Below are positions 5,789-12,150 of a stretch of 12,154 bases of DNA, in pieces. The DNA lies in the NCBI GenBank assembly GCA_013694495.1, contig JACDCH010000059.1:1-12154 (forward strand), in the 5' to 3' direction. This DNA comes from Acidimicrobiia bacterium. Lineage in GTDB: Bacteria; Actinomycetota; Acidimicrobiia; Acidimicrobiales; JACDCH01. The notes under the pieces were generated by a model. That model saw nothing but the letters and a program-made list of their open reading frames with translations, was not told the origin of the DNA and ran no database searches. The stretch's first letter is position 1. The number at the start of each line of letters is the position of its first letter. A program made the translations under genes and the position numbers.

Positions 5789-6204
5789 GGCGATTGGGTC
5801 GCGGTTGAACGCTCCGAGAACAAGGGCGGCACGTTCGTGCGCGGCGATGGCCGCCTCGTCGCCCCCCGAACGGTCACGGTCGGCGACCGCCGATTCACCC
5901 GCCCAGCGCGCCGTCGTGCTGGCCACCGGGACCGAACCGGCCATCCCACCCATCCCCCGGACTCGACCAGGTGCCCTACTGGACCAACCGGGACCTGGGG
6001 AGGCCAAGGAGCTCCCCAGCGCACTGCTCGTGCTCGGCGGCGGCGCCATCGGCGCCGAGCTCGCCCAAGCCGTGGCCCTCTTCGGGGTCGCCGTCACGAT
6101 CGTCGAGGCGCTCGACCGGTTGCTCCCGCTCGAGACCACCGCCGCCGGTGCGCTCATCGCCGAGGTCTTCACCGAGGAGGGCATCGAGGTGATCACCGTC
6201 CCGA
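5789..6204 (+). pseudogene. Internal fragment of mercuric-reductase-like FAD/NAD(P) oxidoreductase
   Basis: The fragment begins with GDWVAVERSENKGGTFVRG and LVAPRTVTVGDRRFT. It passes to a second frame for AVVLATGTEPAIPPIP, a third for LDQVPYWTNRD, and returns for KELPSALLVLGGGAIGAELAQ, VTIVEALDRLLPLE and EEGIEVIT. These are the end of the FAD domain (ATG-TEPAIPPIPG loop) and the start of the NAD(P) Rossmann domain (GGGAIGAE) of class I pyridine nucleotide-disulfide oxidoreductases. Roughly residues 105-245 of a family about 470 long remain. The FAD-binding N-terminus with its redox CxxxxC and the whole C-terminal half are missing. Shifts near 5905, 5956-5961 and 5995-6002 lie in short C or G runs. 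No active enzyme can result. Mercuric-reductase-like is a family-level comparison, since the diagnostic cysteines are absent. Confidence 0.85.
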
Positions 6205-6270
6205 AGGGCGGGAGGGATGCATCGCGCCCCAGGGCGGGTTTCCCATTCGTCCGCCAACGAGGAGACACCC

Positions 6271-6741
6271 ATGAAGAAGCTCTGCACCACGCTGTCCACC
6301 ATGCGCTCGTTCGCCCCGCTGATCCTGCGGGTCGTGTTCGGCGGGCTGTTCCTGTGGCACGGCATCGACAAGTTCCGGGCCGGCATCGACATGGTCGAGG
6401 GCGCCTTCAACATGTGGGGCGTGCCGGCGCCCGCCCTCGCTGCGCCCGCGGTGGCGCTGCTCGAGGTCGTCGGCGGGATCGCGCTGATCATCGGCTTGGG
6501 CACGCGGCTGTTCTCGATGCTGCTCGCCGTGGTCATGATCGGCGCCATCGTCTACGTGAAGGCCGACGTGGGCGTGATCGCCGCGGAGGGAGCAGGAGCA
6601 GGAGCGGAGGTCGACATCGCCAACCTCGGCGGCCTGCTCGCCCTCATGCTGCTCGGGCCTGGCCCCATGTCGATCGACGCGATGGTCGGGCTGGAGCCGA
6701 GCGAGGCGACGGCACCGGAGCCGGTCCTGACCAGGGCCTGA
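6271..6741 (+). CDS. DoxX family membrane protein
   Basis: The 156-residue product has the DoxX pattern. The first helix ends in LRVVFGGLFLWHGIDKF, then comes a loop with MVEGAFNMWGVPAPALAAPAVA. A second and third hydrophobic span follow (LLEVVGGIALIIGLGTRLFSMLLAVVMIGAIVYV), and the last is NLGGLLALMLLGPG. DoxX-like proteins are four-helix inner-membrane proteins linked in some bacteria to quinone oxidation or thiosulfate and redox stress; the role of this one is not known. ATG 6271 has GAGGAGA just upstream. The loop before the last helix contains EGAGAGAE, encoded by a short imperfect tandem GCAGGA repeat near 6589-6604. It follows a dead oxidoreductase fragment and converges on a recombinase remnant, yet is itself intact. 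Confidence 0.9.
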   Translation: MKKLCTTLSTMRSFAPLILRVVFGGLFLWHGIDKFRAGIDMVEGAFNMWGVPAPALAAPAVALLEVVGGIALIIGLGTRLFSMLLAVVMIGAIVYVKADVGVIAAEGAGAGAEVDIANLGGLLALMLLGPGPMSIDAMVGLEPSEATAPEPVLTRA

Positions 6742-6744
6742 CGC

Positions 6745-6935
6745 TCAGCGCGCCCGCACCGCCGCCCGCGCCGCGATGCGGGCCGGAGCCACACCGGCTG
6801 GGTAGAGCGAGTCGACCAGCACGTCGGCGTCGTCCTTGCTCTCCATCGGGCAGGCGAAGCGCTTGCGCTCGTCGCTGAGGACGGTGAGGTCGGCGTTCGC
6901 GATCAGTGCGGCAGGGCGTGCAGCCAGATCCAGCT
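6745..6935 (-). pseudogene. Unrecognised coding tail fused to recombinase remnant
   Basis: The last about 62 codons of a minus frame ending at 6745 have strong G/C third-position bias and normal protein composition (LDLAARPAALIANADLTV, DERKRFACPMESKDD, DVLVDSLYPAGVAPARIAAR). This looks like the true C-terminus of a gene. Upstream of about 6935 the frame becomes shadow sequence of the recombinase piece, so the N-terminal part is lost or lies in another frame. I cannot name the family. It converges on DoxX with only three bases between stop codons. Confidence 0.45.
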
Positions 6936-7120
6936 GCGGGGCGGTACCGGTAGAAGTTGCCGTGGCGCAACACCCCGCCATGGGGCGCGTGGAACACCAG
7001 GGCGGCCGGTTCGCTGGCTCGATTGCCGACGAACCGCCCCATCTCTTCCACCAGGAAGTCGGGCATGGGGACGTGGCGCCGGGGCGTCGGATCGTGGTGG
7101 GCCGACCCCCTCACCGCCAT
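6936..7120 (-). pseudogene. Tyrosine recombinase/integrase catalytic-domain fragment
   Basis: The minus frame encodes RRHVPMPDFLVEEMGRFVGN, a short linker, ALVFHAPHGGVLRHGNFYRYRP. This is the strand-and-helix region between the first catalytic Arg and the HxxR box of phage-type integrases (compare the common pattern R-x-V-P-[LM]-P ... LVF-x-[AT]-x-x-GG-x-LR-x-x-NFYRR). The conserved Arg, Lys, HxxR and Tyr are not present, as both the N-terminal part and the catalytic C-terminus are gone. It is a relic and shows that an integrative element once lay here. Its right limit is vague: upstream MAVRGSAHHDPTP is low-complexity and may not be recombinase. Confidence 0.65.
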
Positions 7121-7452
7121 CGCGATCGCCCGCGCTCGCCGCCGAGAAGGTCTCGAAGGGCGGCGAGGCGACTCCTGCGACGACGCCCCCGACCCGTGAC
7201 GGAGGACTCCGCGACCGACTGGGATGCGCGGCGGCAGAGACGACGAGAGCTCCGAGGTCGTCGGGGCCCTGGCTCACTGGCGAGCCAACGGGTGCGAGCG
7301 CTCCGGTAGCACCCGCGCCCCGTCCGCGCGGTCGCTCGCGGCGAACCCGAACGCTCGACGAACGCTCCGCCCACGGCGAGTGATGACGAGGGGCGCATCA
7401 ACCGGGCACCGCAGCGCCCATCGGCATGCGGCGGACGGGGCGCACCGGTCTG
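7121..7452. other. Remnant stretch without a recognisable gene
   Basis: Several frames are open because of the high GC content, but none has the codon bias or composition of the intact genes. A minus-frame piece near 7330-7410 (DAPLVITRRGRSV) faintly recalls Phd/YefM antitoxins but is too short to call. The stretch lies just after the stop of the Lgt-like gene, and no hairpin with a T-run is evident as terminator for that operon. Confidence 0.4.
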
Positions 7453-8298
7453 TCAGGGGTCACGCACCGGCTCCGCAGACACGTCTGCTCCGGTGGTGGG
7501 CAGGGATTGTCCTGTCCAGTCGCGGCGATGCGCAACAAGCATGCCGATCGCGATGAGGACCGCTGCCGCGGAGAACCACTGGCTGGCGGTGAGGCCGAGT
7601 CCGTGGGTCTCGTCGATGCGGAAGAAGTCTTCGACGACCCGGCCCGTGCCGTACCAGGCGACGAACACCAGGAACAGCGTCCCGGTGCGCAACGCTCGGC
7701 GTCGTAGCCAGAGCATCAGGCCCAGCAACGTCAGTACCGAGATGAGGTCGTACAGCGCTGGCTGGTGCACGGCCTGGCCGATGGGGGCGACGCAAGGAGA
7801 CGAGGTGTCGACGCCGGTACAGCGGTAGCCGAGGAAGAAGTCGGTGGGTTTGCCGAGATGATCAGCGACGACGAGGTCCCCGACTCGGCCGATGGCGATG
7901 CCGAGAGCGAGGCCGGGGGCCGCGGCGTCGAGGAGCGGCCACAGCTGATGGCCGCGGCGGTAGAGGTATGGAAGCGCGACAGCCATGGCGGCGGTGATCC
8001 CGCCGAGCAACGACGCGCCGCCCTCCCAGACCCGCACGGCTTCGAGTGGTCTGTCGCGGAAGTTGCCGAGGTGGTTGAGGACGTAAGCGAGGCGGGCGCC
8101 GACGAGGGCGGCGATGATCGCTCGGGTGAGCGCGGTGTGGATGTACCCGTCGGGGATGCCGAGTCGGCGGGTGGCGCCGAGGAGGAGCTTGGCGCCCGCC
8201 AGGAACCCCACCGCGGTGCCGATGCCGTGGGGGGAGACGGCGAGCTGACCGAGCTTGATCTCGACGATCGGTGTGAAGTCGAGGAAGGCGAGGCTCAC
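7453..8298 (-). CDS. Divergent Lgt-family membrane protein (prolipoprotein diacylglyceryl transferase-like)
   Basis: The 281-residue product has about seven hydrophobic spans and the Lgt framework: SPHGIGTAVGFLAG near the N-terminus, GARLAYVL at 67-74, VWEGGASLLGG at 90-100, GRVGDLVVADHLG at 137-149, HQPALYD at 178-184 and GRVVEDFFR at 219-227. Lgt attaches diacylglycerol to the lipobox Cys of exported prolipoproteins. The two arginines known as essential in E. coli Lgt have counterparts (Arg138, Arg220). However, the His of the usual SFHGG is Leu98, the signature Asn is Asp141 and the signature Glu is Asp146. A loop carries an extra Cys pair (Cys160, Cys169). Activity may therefore differ from housekeeping Lgt. 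GTG 8298 overlaps the preceding stop (GTGA). The operon also encodes a probable lipoprotein (9218-9757), a plausible substrate. It is the last gene of the operon. Confidence 0.85.
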   Translation of the reverse strand: MSLAFLDFTPIVEIKLGQLAVSPHGIGTAVGFLAGAKLLLGATRRLGIPDGYIHTALTRAIIAALVGARLAYVLNHLGNFRDRPLEAVRVWEGGASLLGGITAAMAVALPYLYRRGHQLWPLLDAAAPGLALGIAIGRVGDLVVADHLGKPTDFFLGYRCTGVDTSSPCVAPIGQAVHQPALYDLISVLTLLGLMLWLRRRALRTGTLFLVFVAWYGTGRVVEDFFRIDETHGLGLTASQWFSAAAVLIAIGMLVAHRRDWTGQSLPTTGADVSAEPVRDP

Positions 8299-9221
8299 TG
8301 CTGGGTGTCCCGGTAGCGCAGTCCCCAGGTGCGGCCGTCGTCGGTGGAGCGGTAGATGCCGGTCACGCCGTCGGCGTCGTGGGCGGCGGCGTAGAGGGCG
8401 TCGGGCGTGGCCAGGAAGGCTTGTGGTTCGCCGACCAGCGTGCCGGCCTGCACCCACGCCGGACCGTCGCGGTGCCAGACGGCGCCGCCGGGGTCGGCGC
8501 CCCACAACCCCGCCTCCGCGTCCCAGGTGAGGGTCACGAGGGGCGGCCCGTCGGCCTCGGCCCAGTTACGGCCACCGTCGGCCGACTCGGTGAGACCAGT
8601 GGGCGTGGCCCCGAGGATGCGGTCGCCGTCGTCGGGGTCCACGGCGAAGCCGAAGAGGTCCAGGGTGGAGCGGGTTTCCCAGTCAGCGCGGTCGGCGGAC
8701 ACCATGAATCTCCCGGTGCCGGAGTCCCAGCCGTACACCTGGTCGTGGACGAAGGCAAGGCCGTGGAAGTCGACCTCGCCACTGAGCGAGAGACTGGTCC
8801 AGGTGATGCCGGCGTCGGTCGATTCGATGAGCCCGAGGCGGCCCGGCTGGCCCGCCTGCGCGCCTTGGAGATCGGGGTGGCCGGATCCGAGGAAGTGGTC
8901 GGGGCCGGCGACCGTGAAGCCCATGGTGTCCTGGAAGCTGGCGCCGATCCGCTGGGCTTCGTCGGAGTCGGCCGGGATTCGGAATGACCCGTAGTGGGTG
9001 GCAACGATGAGCGAATCGTCGGCGGGGTTGATGCCGAGGCCGTGAACGTGCGCGACGCCGGGATCGCTGGCGACGGCCGCCGGGCCGGGGGTGTCGTCTC
9101 GTCCCGCGATCCGCACGCCGGCCCACACGATGGCGGCGACGGCGATCGCGGCGACAGCGACGAGGGCGATCCGGTCGACGCGGCGGCGAGGGGTTGGGCG
9201 GCGTCGGGATTGGGGGGTCAT
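8295..9221 (-). CDS. Membrane-anchored beta-propeller protein with Asp-boxes (sialidase-like fold)
   Basis: The 308-residue product begins with a basic head (PQSRRRPTPRRRVDR) and one transmembrane span (about 18-38), then an extracytoplasmic domain. Three Asp-box motifs are present: STDAGITW (134-141), SADGGRNW (213-220) and STDDGRTW (292-299), characteristic of BNR/sialidase-type propellers. Near the start of the domain is VAHVHGLGINPADDSLIVATHYG, in the style of proteins annotated as F510_1955-family glycosylhydrolases. No glycosidase active site is evident, and the enzyme name is not supported by the sequence alone. A role as a binding scaffold in the envelope is equally likely. ATG 9221 overlaps the preceding stop (ATGA), and its own stop overlaps the Lgt-like start. 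Confidence 0.82.
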   Translation of the reverse strand: MTPQSRRRPTPRRRVDRIALVAVAAIAVAAIVWAGVRIAGRDDTPGPAAVASDPGVAHVHGLGINPADDSLIVATHYGSFRIPADSDEAQRIGASFQDTMGFTVAGPDHFLGSGHPDLQGAQAGQPGRLGLIESTDAGITWTSLSLSGEVDFHGLAFVHDQVYGWDSGTGRFMVSADRADWETRSTLDLFGFAVDPDDGDRILGATPTGLTESADGGRNWAEADGPPLVTLTWDAEAGLWGADPGGAVWHRDGPAWVQAGTLVGEPQAFLATPDALYAAAHDADGVTGIYRSTDDGRTWGLRYRDTQQ

Positions 9222-9757
9222 GTGAGTAGCTCCTCGATGGCGGCGTCGAGCGCCGCCTGGTTGGCGACGTTGTCGAAGCGGTGGCTGATGATCCCGTCGG
9301 CGTCGACAACGAACACCCATGGTTCGTTGCCGCCGTCACCGCGCTCGATCCATCCGGCCGCGGCGGGGTTGACCTGTTGGTTCTCGAAGTCGCCCCAGAC
9401 CTCGAGGTGCACGAAGTCCATGCGATCGGCGTAGCGGCCGGCGAGGCCGCTGACGGTGTCGGTGACCGGCCCGCAGAAGCGGCTGGTGCAATAGGTGGGG
9501 GTGGAGATGACCACGGTGACCGGGCGGTGCTGATCGAGCGCAGCAGCGATCGTGGTGGCGTGGAGCTCGGGGTCAGGGATCAGTTCGTCGCCTTGGGCCC
9601 GCAAATCGATGACGACGGACGGCGTGGCGGGGTCGCCCGGCAGCGCGTTGGTTGTGCGGGGGGCCGGGTCTCTGATCGCCGGCACCTGGTGCTCGTCGTC
9701 ACCGCAGCCGCTGGGAGCGAGTGCCGAGGCGGCCAGTGCGGCTGCGATGCGGCTCAC
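9218..9757 (-). CDS. Thioredoxin-like lipoprotein with CX4C motif
   Basis: The 179-residue product starts with a signal peptide (IAAALAASALAPSGC) whose Cys18 sits in a weak lipobox followed by GDDEH, so a lipoprotein is likely. The mature part has a thioredoxin-like core. VTVVISTPTYCTSRFCGPV places Cys90 and Cys95 four residues apart at the end of the first central strand. Later come FVHLEVWGDFENQ, GNEPWVFVVDADG with the typical Pro before a strand, and IISHRFDN. The layout recalls TlpA and Sco-type proteins that reduce disulfides or carry copper to cytochrome oxidase, but CX4C is neither the usual CxxC nor the Sco CxxxC. GTG 9757 overlaps the preceding stop (GTGA). Metal or thiol handling outside the membrane is inferred from the fold and the neighbours. 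Confidence 0.82.
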   Translation of the reverse strand: MSRIAAALAASALAPSGCGDDEHQVPAIRDPAPRTTNALPGDPATPSVVIDLRAQGDELIPDPELHATTIAAALDQHRPVTVVISTPTYCTSRFCGPVTDTVSGLAGRYADRMDFVHLEVWGDFENQQVNPAAAGWIERGDGGNEPWVFVVDADGIISHRFDNVANQAALDAAIEELLT

Positions 9758-10560
9758 GTCGTGGCCTCCGGGACGGCGAGAAGCTCGGTGATGAGGGCTG
9801 CGACCAGTTCGGGCCGGCGGACGGCAAGGTGGTGGTCTCCGGACACGAGACGCAGGTCGGCGGTCCTGCCCTGGGCCGCGCGCTGCGCGGCGAGGCGGCG
9901 CACGTAGACAGGCGGGGCGGAGTGATCACCTGTGCCGTGCAGAAGGGTGACCGGAACCGGCGCGGCGAGGAAGACACGCTCGGGGCGGTAGCCGACCACG
10001 ACTCGCTCCAGAGTCCGGTGGTAGGAGACCCAGGTGTGGCGGGCGGCGTCGCTGGCGATCGATGGCGGCAGGTCGCGTATGACCAGCGGCGCCACCGCGA
10101 TGGCCAGCGGGCGGAGCCGGCACATGGCGGTGCACAGGAGACGGGCCGCCGGGCTGCCTGCGACGGTGAGGCGAGCGAGCAGACCCAGGCGGCCGACTTC
10201 GTCGCGGGCGTTGCGCTCGTCGAGGAAGGCTGGCAGCCCGAGGAGTAGGAGCCCGCGAACCAGGTCGGGTCGATGCGCGGCGAGGGCCACGCCGAGCAGG
10301 GCGCCGGTCGAGTGACCGACGACGAGCGATCCGGCAGAGACCAAGGGGCTGAGCGCGGCGAGGTGGGTCTCGACGTCGTAGGCGGCCTCGGGCGGTGCCG
10401 GGGAACGGCCGAACCCCAGCAGGTCTGGAGCGAGGCCCCGGTAGCCGGTGCTGACGTCGCGGAGCGGCTGCCAGTAGCGGGCCGACGCGCCGAGGCCGTG
10501 GAGGAACGCGACCGGAGGCCCCGTTCCCCATTGTTCGCTGAACAGGGGTGGGGGGGTCAC
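9754..10560 (-). CDS. Alpha/beta hydrolase
   Basis: The 268-residue product has the full alpha/beta-hydrolase set: the oxyanion-hole strand FLHGLGAS (19-26), PDLLGFGRSPAP (45-56), the nucleophile elbow GHSTG with Ser84, Asp212 in LLHGTGDHSAPP, and the catalytic His in GDHHLAV (243 or 244). The region between about 115 and 175 forms the helical lid. The length is typical. There is no signal peptide, so it acts in the cytoplasm. The substrate is unknown; esterases, lipases and haloalkane-type enzymes share this layout. GTG 10560 overlaps the TGA of the preceding small ORF (GTGA). The open frame extends upstream to 10887 through shadow sequence and should not be used. Why a hydrolase is embedded in a metal/thiol operon is unclear. 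Confidence 0.88.
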   Translation of the reverse strand: MTPPPLFSEQWGTGPPVAFLHGLGASARYWQPLRDVSTGYRGLAPDLLGFGRSPAPPEAAYDVETHLAALSPLVSAGSLVVGHSTGALLGVALAAHRPDLVRGLLLLGLPAFLDERNARDEVGRLGLLARLTVAGSPAARLLCTAMCRLRPLAIAVAPLVIRDLPPSIASDAARHTWVSYHRTLERVVVGYRPERVFLAAPVPVTLLHGTGDHSAPPVYVRRLAAQRAAQGRTADLRLVSGDHHLAVRRPELVAALITELLAVPEATT

Positions 10561-10694
10561 GGTTGCGATCGCGCTCGGATTCGGTCGAGGGTGGTGAGGT
10601 AGGCGGCGACGGCTACGAGGACGGTCCCATACCCCCGGTGCGGTTCCGGCCCCACACGAGATGGGTGGCTGATGTGGCCGAGGAACAGGTCCAT
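10557..10694 (-). CDS. 45-residue ORF filling the gap between HMA and hydrolase genes
   Basis: ATG 10694 lies three bases after the HMA stop, and the frame ends in TGA overlapping the hydrolase GTG (GTGA), the same coupling used along the operon. The product (MDLFLGHISHPSRV, RGYGTVLVAVAAYLTTLDRI) has one short hydrophobic stretch and a basic tail, RIRARSQP. The last half uses GC-rich third positions as real genes do. I do not recognise it. Its exact fit into the operon spacing supports translation, but a non-coding spacer is possible. Confidence 0.5.
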   Translation of the reverse strand: MDLFLGHISHPSRVGPEPHRGYGTVLVAVAAYLTTLDRIRARSQP

Positions 10695-10697
10695 CCG

Positions 10698-10925
10698 TCA
10701 CTCGTCGGAGATTGCGGGACGGGAGGTGTAGCCGGCGTCGCTGATGGCGGCAGCGATGTCCTCGGCGGTGACACGGCTCGGGTCGAAGGCGATACGACTT
10801 CGGCGACGGCGCGAGTCGGTCACGCACTCCTCGACACCATCGAGTTCCTCGACGGTGTCGTCGATGAGCAGCCCGCAGCTGGCGCAATGCATCCCGTCGA
10901 TGGCCAGCTCGATCGACACGGTCAC
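10698..10925 (-). CDS. HMA heavy-metal-binding protein (CopZ-like)
   Basis: The 75-residue product is a single HMA domain. The metal site is GMHCASC (Cys14 and Cys17) after a first strand, IELAIDGM, then the helix GLLIDDTVEELDGVEE, a strand ending in RIAFDPSRV and the helix TAEDIAAAISDAGY. This ferredoxin-like fold binds Cu(I) or related ions and passes them to partner proteins. The strand after helix 1, ECVTDSRRRRSRIAFDP, has an unusual run of four arginines. GTG 10925 overlaps the stop of the SafE-cupredoxin gene (GTGA). Lying next to a cupredoxin domain, it is probably the cytoplasmic chaperone side of a copper route. Confidence 0.9.
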   Translation of the reverse strand: MTVSIELAIDGMHCASCGLLIDDTVEELDGVEECVTDSRRRRSRIAFDPSRVTAEDIAAAISDAGYTSRPAISDE

Positions 10926-12007
10926 GCGATCACCTCGATCGAACCGGAGTACATGCCCATGGCGCAGGTGAACAGGACCCGGCCCGGCTCCAGGCTCCCG
11001 AGGTCGAAGGCGGTGTCGCCGGTCTCGGGCAGGTACTCCTGCAAGCCGGTCGAGGGGATCACGAAGGCGCGGGTGCAGCCGAACACGCCGTCGGTGTGCA
11101 CGGTCAGCGTCGTGGGAACGCCGGCGCGGACACGGAGCAGTGACGGCGAGTAGCCGCTGTCGGTGGCGGTGAGCGTGACGTGCTGGACGCCGTCGGGACC
11201 GGGCACCGGCAGTGGGCCGGTCGCCTCGGCTTCGGTGCTGTTGTCGTCGCTGGTGAGCGTTCGAACTGCGCTGGTGACGGTGAAGGACGAGTCGGCGAGC
11301 ACGAGCCCGGTGTTGACCGACACCAGACCGGCGACCAGAACCGCGGCGGCGGCGAGGACACTGAGTCGGCCGCGCAGCAGTGCGCTCGAGCGTCGGGCGG
11401 CGTAGCCGATGGCCGCGAACAGCGGCGACGTGCCGACGACGAAGGTGGCCATGATCGCCGCCCCCGCCAGCGCGGATCCGGAAGCGACGGCGAGGAACTC
11501 CATGCCGAGGGTGACTCCGCAGGGGAGCAGGACGGTGGCTCCGCCGAGCGCGGCGGGCGCGAACCCCGAGGACCAGCGGGCGTTGCGGCGCACGAGCCGT
11601 CCCCACGCCGCCGGTGGGGTGGGCACCAGCCAACGCACCGCCTTCACCCCGAACAGATCCAAGGCCAGCAGGACCATGAGCAGCCCGGCTCCGATCTGGA
11701 CCCACGCCCGGGTTCTCACGCTGAGTTGCACGGCGTCGCCGAGCAGGCCCAGTAGCGCGCCGAGCGCCGTGTGGGTGACGAGCTTGCCGGCCAGGAACGA
11801 CCCCACCGGCACGATGTCCTCAAGGGCCGATGTCACTGGCGGTGCTGGCTCCGGCGGGTGGGGACGGCGGCGCTTGCCTTGGGCGGGGGTGACCGCTGGT
11901 TGCGGGTGGCGTCGGGCGACGACCCCGGCGAGGAGGCCGCCCTGCACTGCGGCACACGATGCGCCACCGGCGAGCAGGCCCGTGACCAGCACGGCCCAGA
12001 GGCTCAC
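10922..12007 (-). CDS. SafE/DsbD_2-like transporter with C-terminal cupredoxin domain
   Basis: The 361-residue product has an N-terminal membrane part with about six spans (to about residue 240). It contains GLLAGGASCAAVQGGLLAG at the N-terminus and GGATVLLPCGVTLGMEF in the fourth region, patterns of the TauE/SafE and DsbD/CcdA-like group with one Cys in each half. A linker (about 245-270) leads to an extracytoplasmic cupredoxin-like domain. It contains GVFGCTRAFVIPS (Cys311), LPETGDTAFDLG and FTCAMGMYSG (Cys348, Met350, Met352). The Cys/Met set is a copper-site pattern. Related proteins are thought to move copper or reducing power across the membrane for oxidase assembly. The transported species here is not proven. 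GTG 12007 overlaps the preceding stop (GTGA). A cytoplasmic basic loop (GKRRRPHPPEP) follows helix 1. Confidence 0.88.
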   Translation of the reverse strand: MSLWAVLVTGLLAGGASCAAVQGGLLAGVVARRHPQPAVTPAQGKRRRPHPPEPAPPVTSALEDIVPVGSFLAGKLVTHTALGALLGLLGDAVQLSVRTRAWVQIGAGLLMVLLALDLFGVKAVRWLVPTPPAAWGRLVRRNARWSSGFAPAALGGATVLLPCGVTLGMEFLAVASGSALAGAAIMATFVVGTSPLFAAIGYAARRSSALLRGRLSVLAAAAVLVAGLVSVNTGLVLADSSFTVTSAVRTLTSDDNSTEAEATGPLPVPGPDGVQHVTLTATDSGYSPSLLRVRAGVPTTLTVHTDGVFGCTRAFVIPSTGLQEYLPETGDTAFDLGSLEPGRVLFTCAMGMYSGSIEVIA

Positions 12008-12150
12008 GGTGCGGGCTCGTCTGCAGTGCGGCGCTCGTCATCGAGGGCGCGCAGGCGGGCGATCTCTTCGCGCAGCGTCGCGATCTCGTCGGACGAGGCG
12101 GGCGGTGGAAGCGGGGAGGTTGGTTGGTGGTCGCGTTTGCGGCCGGGCAT
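12004..12150 (-). CDS. Small coiled-coil protein heading the operon
   Basis: ATG 12150 opens a 48-residue frame: a basic head (MPGRKRDHQP), a Pro-rich stretch, then a heptad-like helix (DEIATLREEIARLRALDDERR) and an acidic tail. The stop overlaps the next start (GTGA). The helix suggests dimerisation. It is not CsoR or another regulator I recognise. Its ribosome-binding site, and possibly a longer N-terminus, lie beyond the right edge, so the start is provisional. Confidence 0.6.
   Translation of the reverse strand: MPGRKRDHQPTSPLPPPASSDEIATLREEIARLRALDDERRTADEPAP

Noticed and set aside
7330..7410. Phd/YefM-like antitoxin trace on the minus strand (APLVITRRGRSV)
   Set aside because: Only about a dozen residues resemble the family, with no start, partner toxin or full domain.
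7390..7452. GCGCCC/GGGCGC arms as terminator after the Lgt-like gene
   Set aside because: Six-base arms with a loop of about 18 bases and no T-run are too weak in such GC-rich DNA.
7765..8316. Plus-strand open frame opposite the Lgt-like gene
   Set aside because: It is the antisense shadow of a well-supported membrane protein gene.
9754..10887. Extended alpha/beta hydrolase start at 10887
   Set aside because: The extra N-terminus is an Arg/His-rich shadow of the HMA gene; GTG 10560 gives the normal length and a GTGA overlap.
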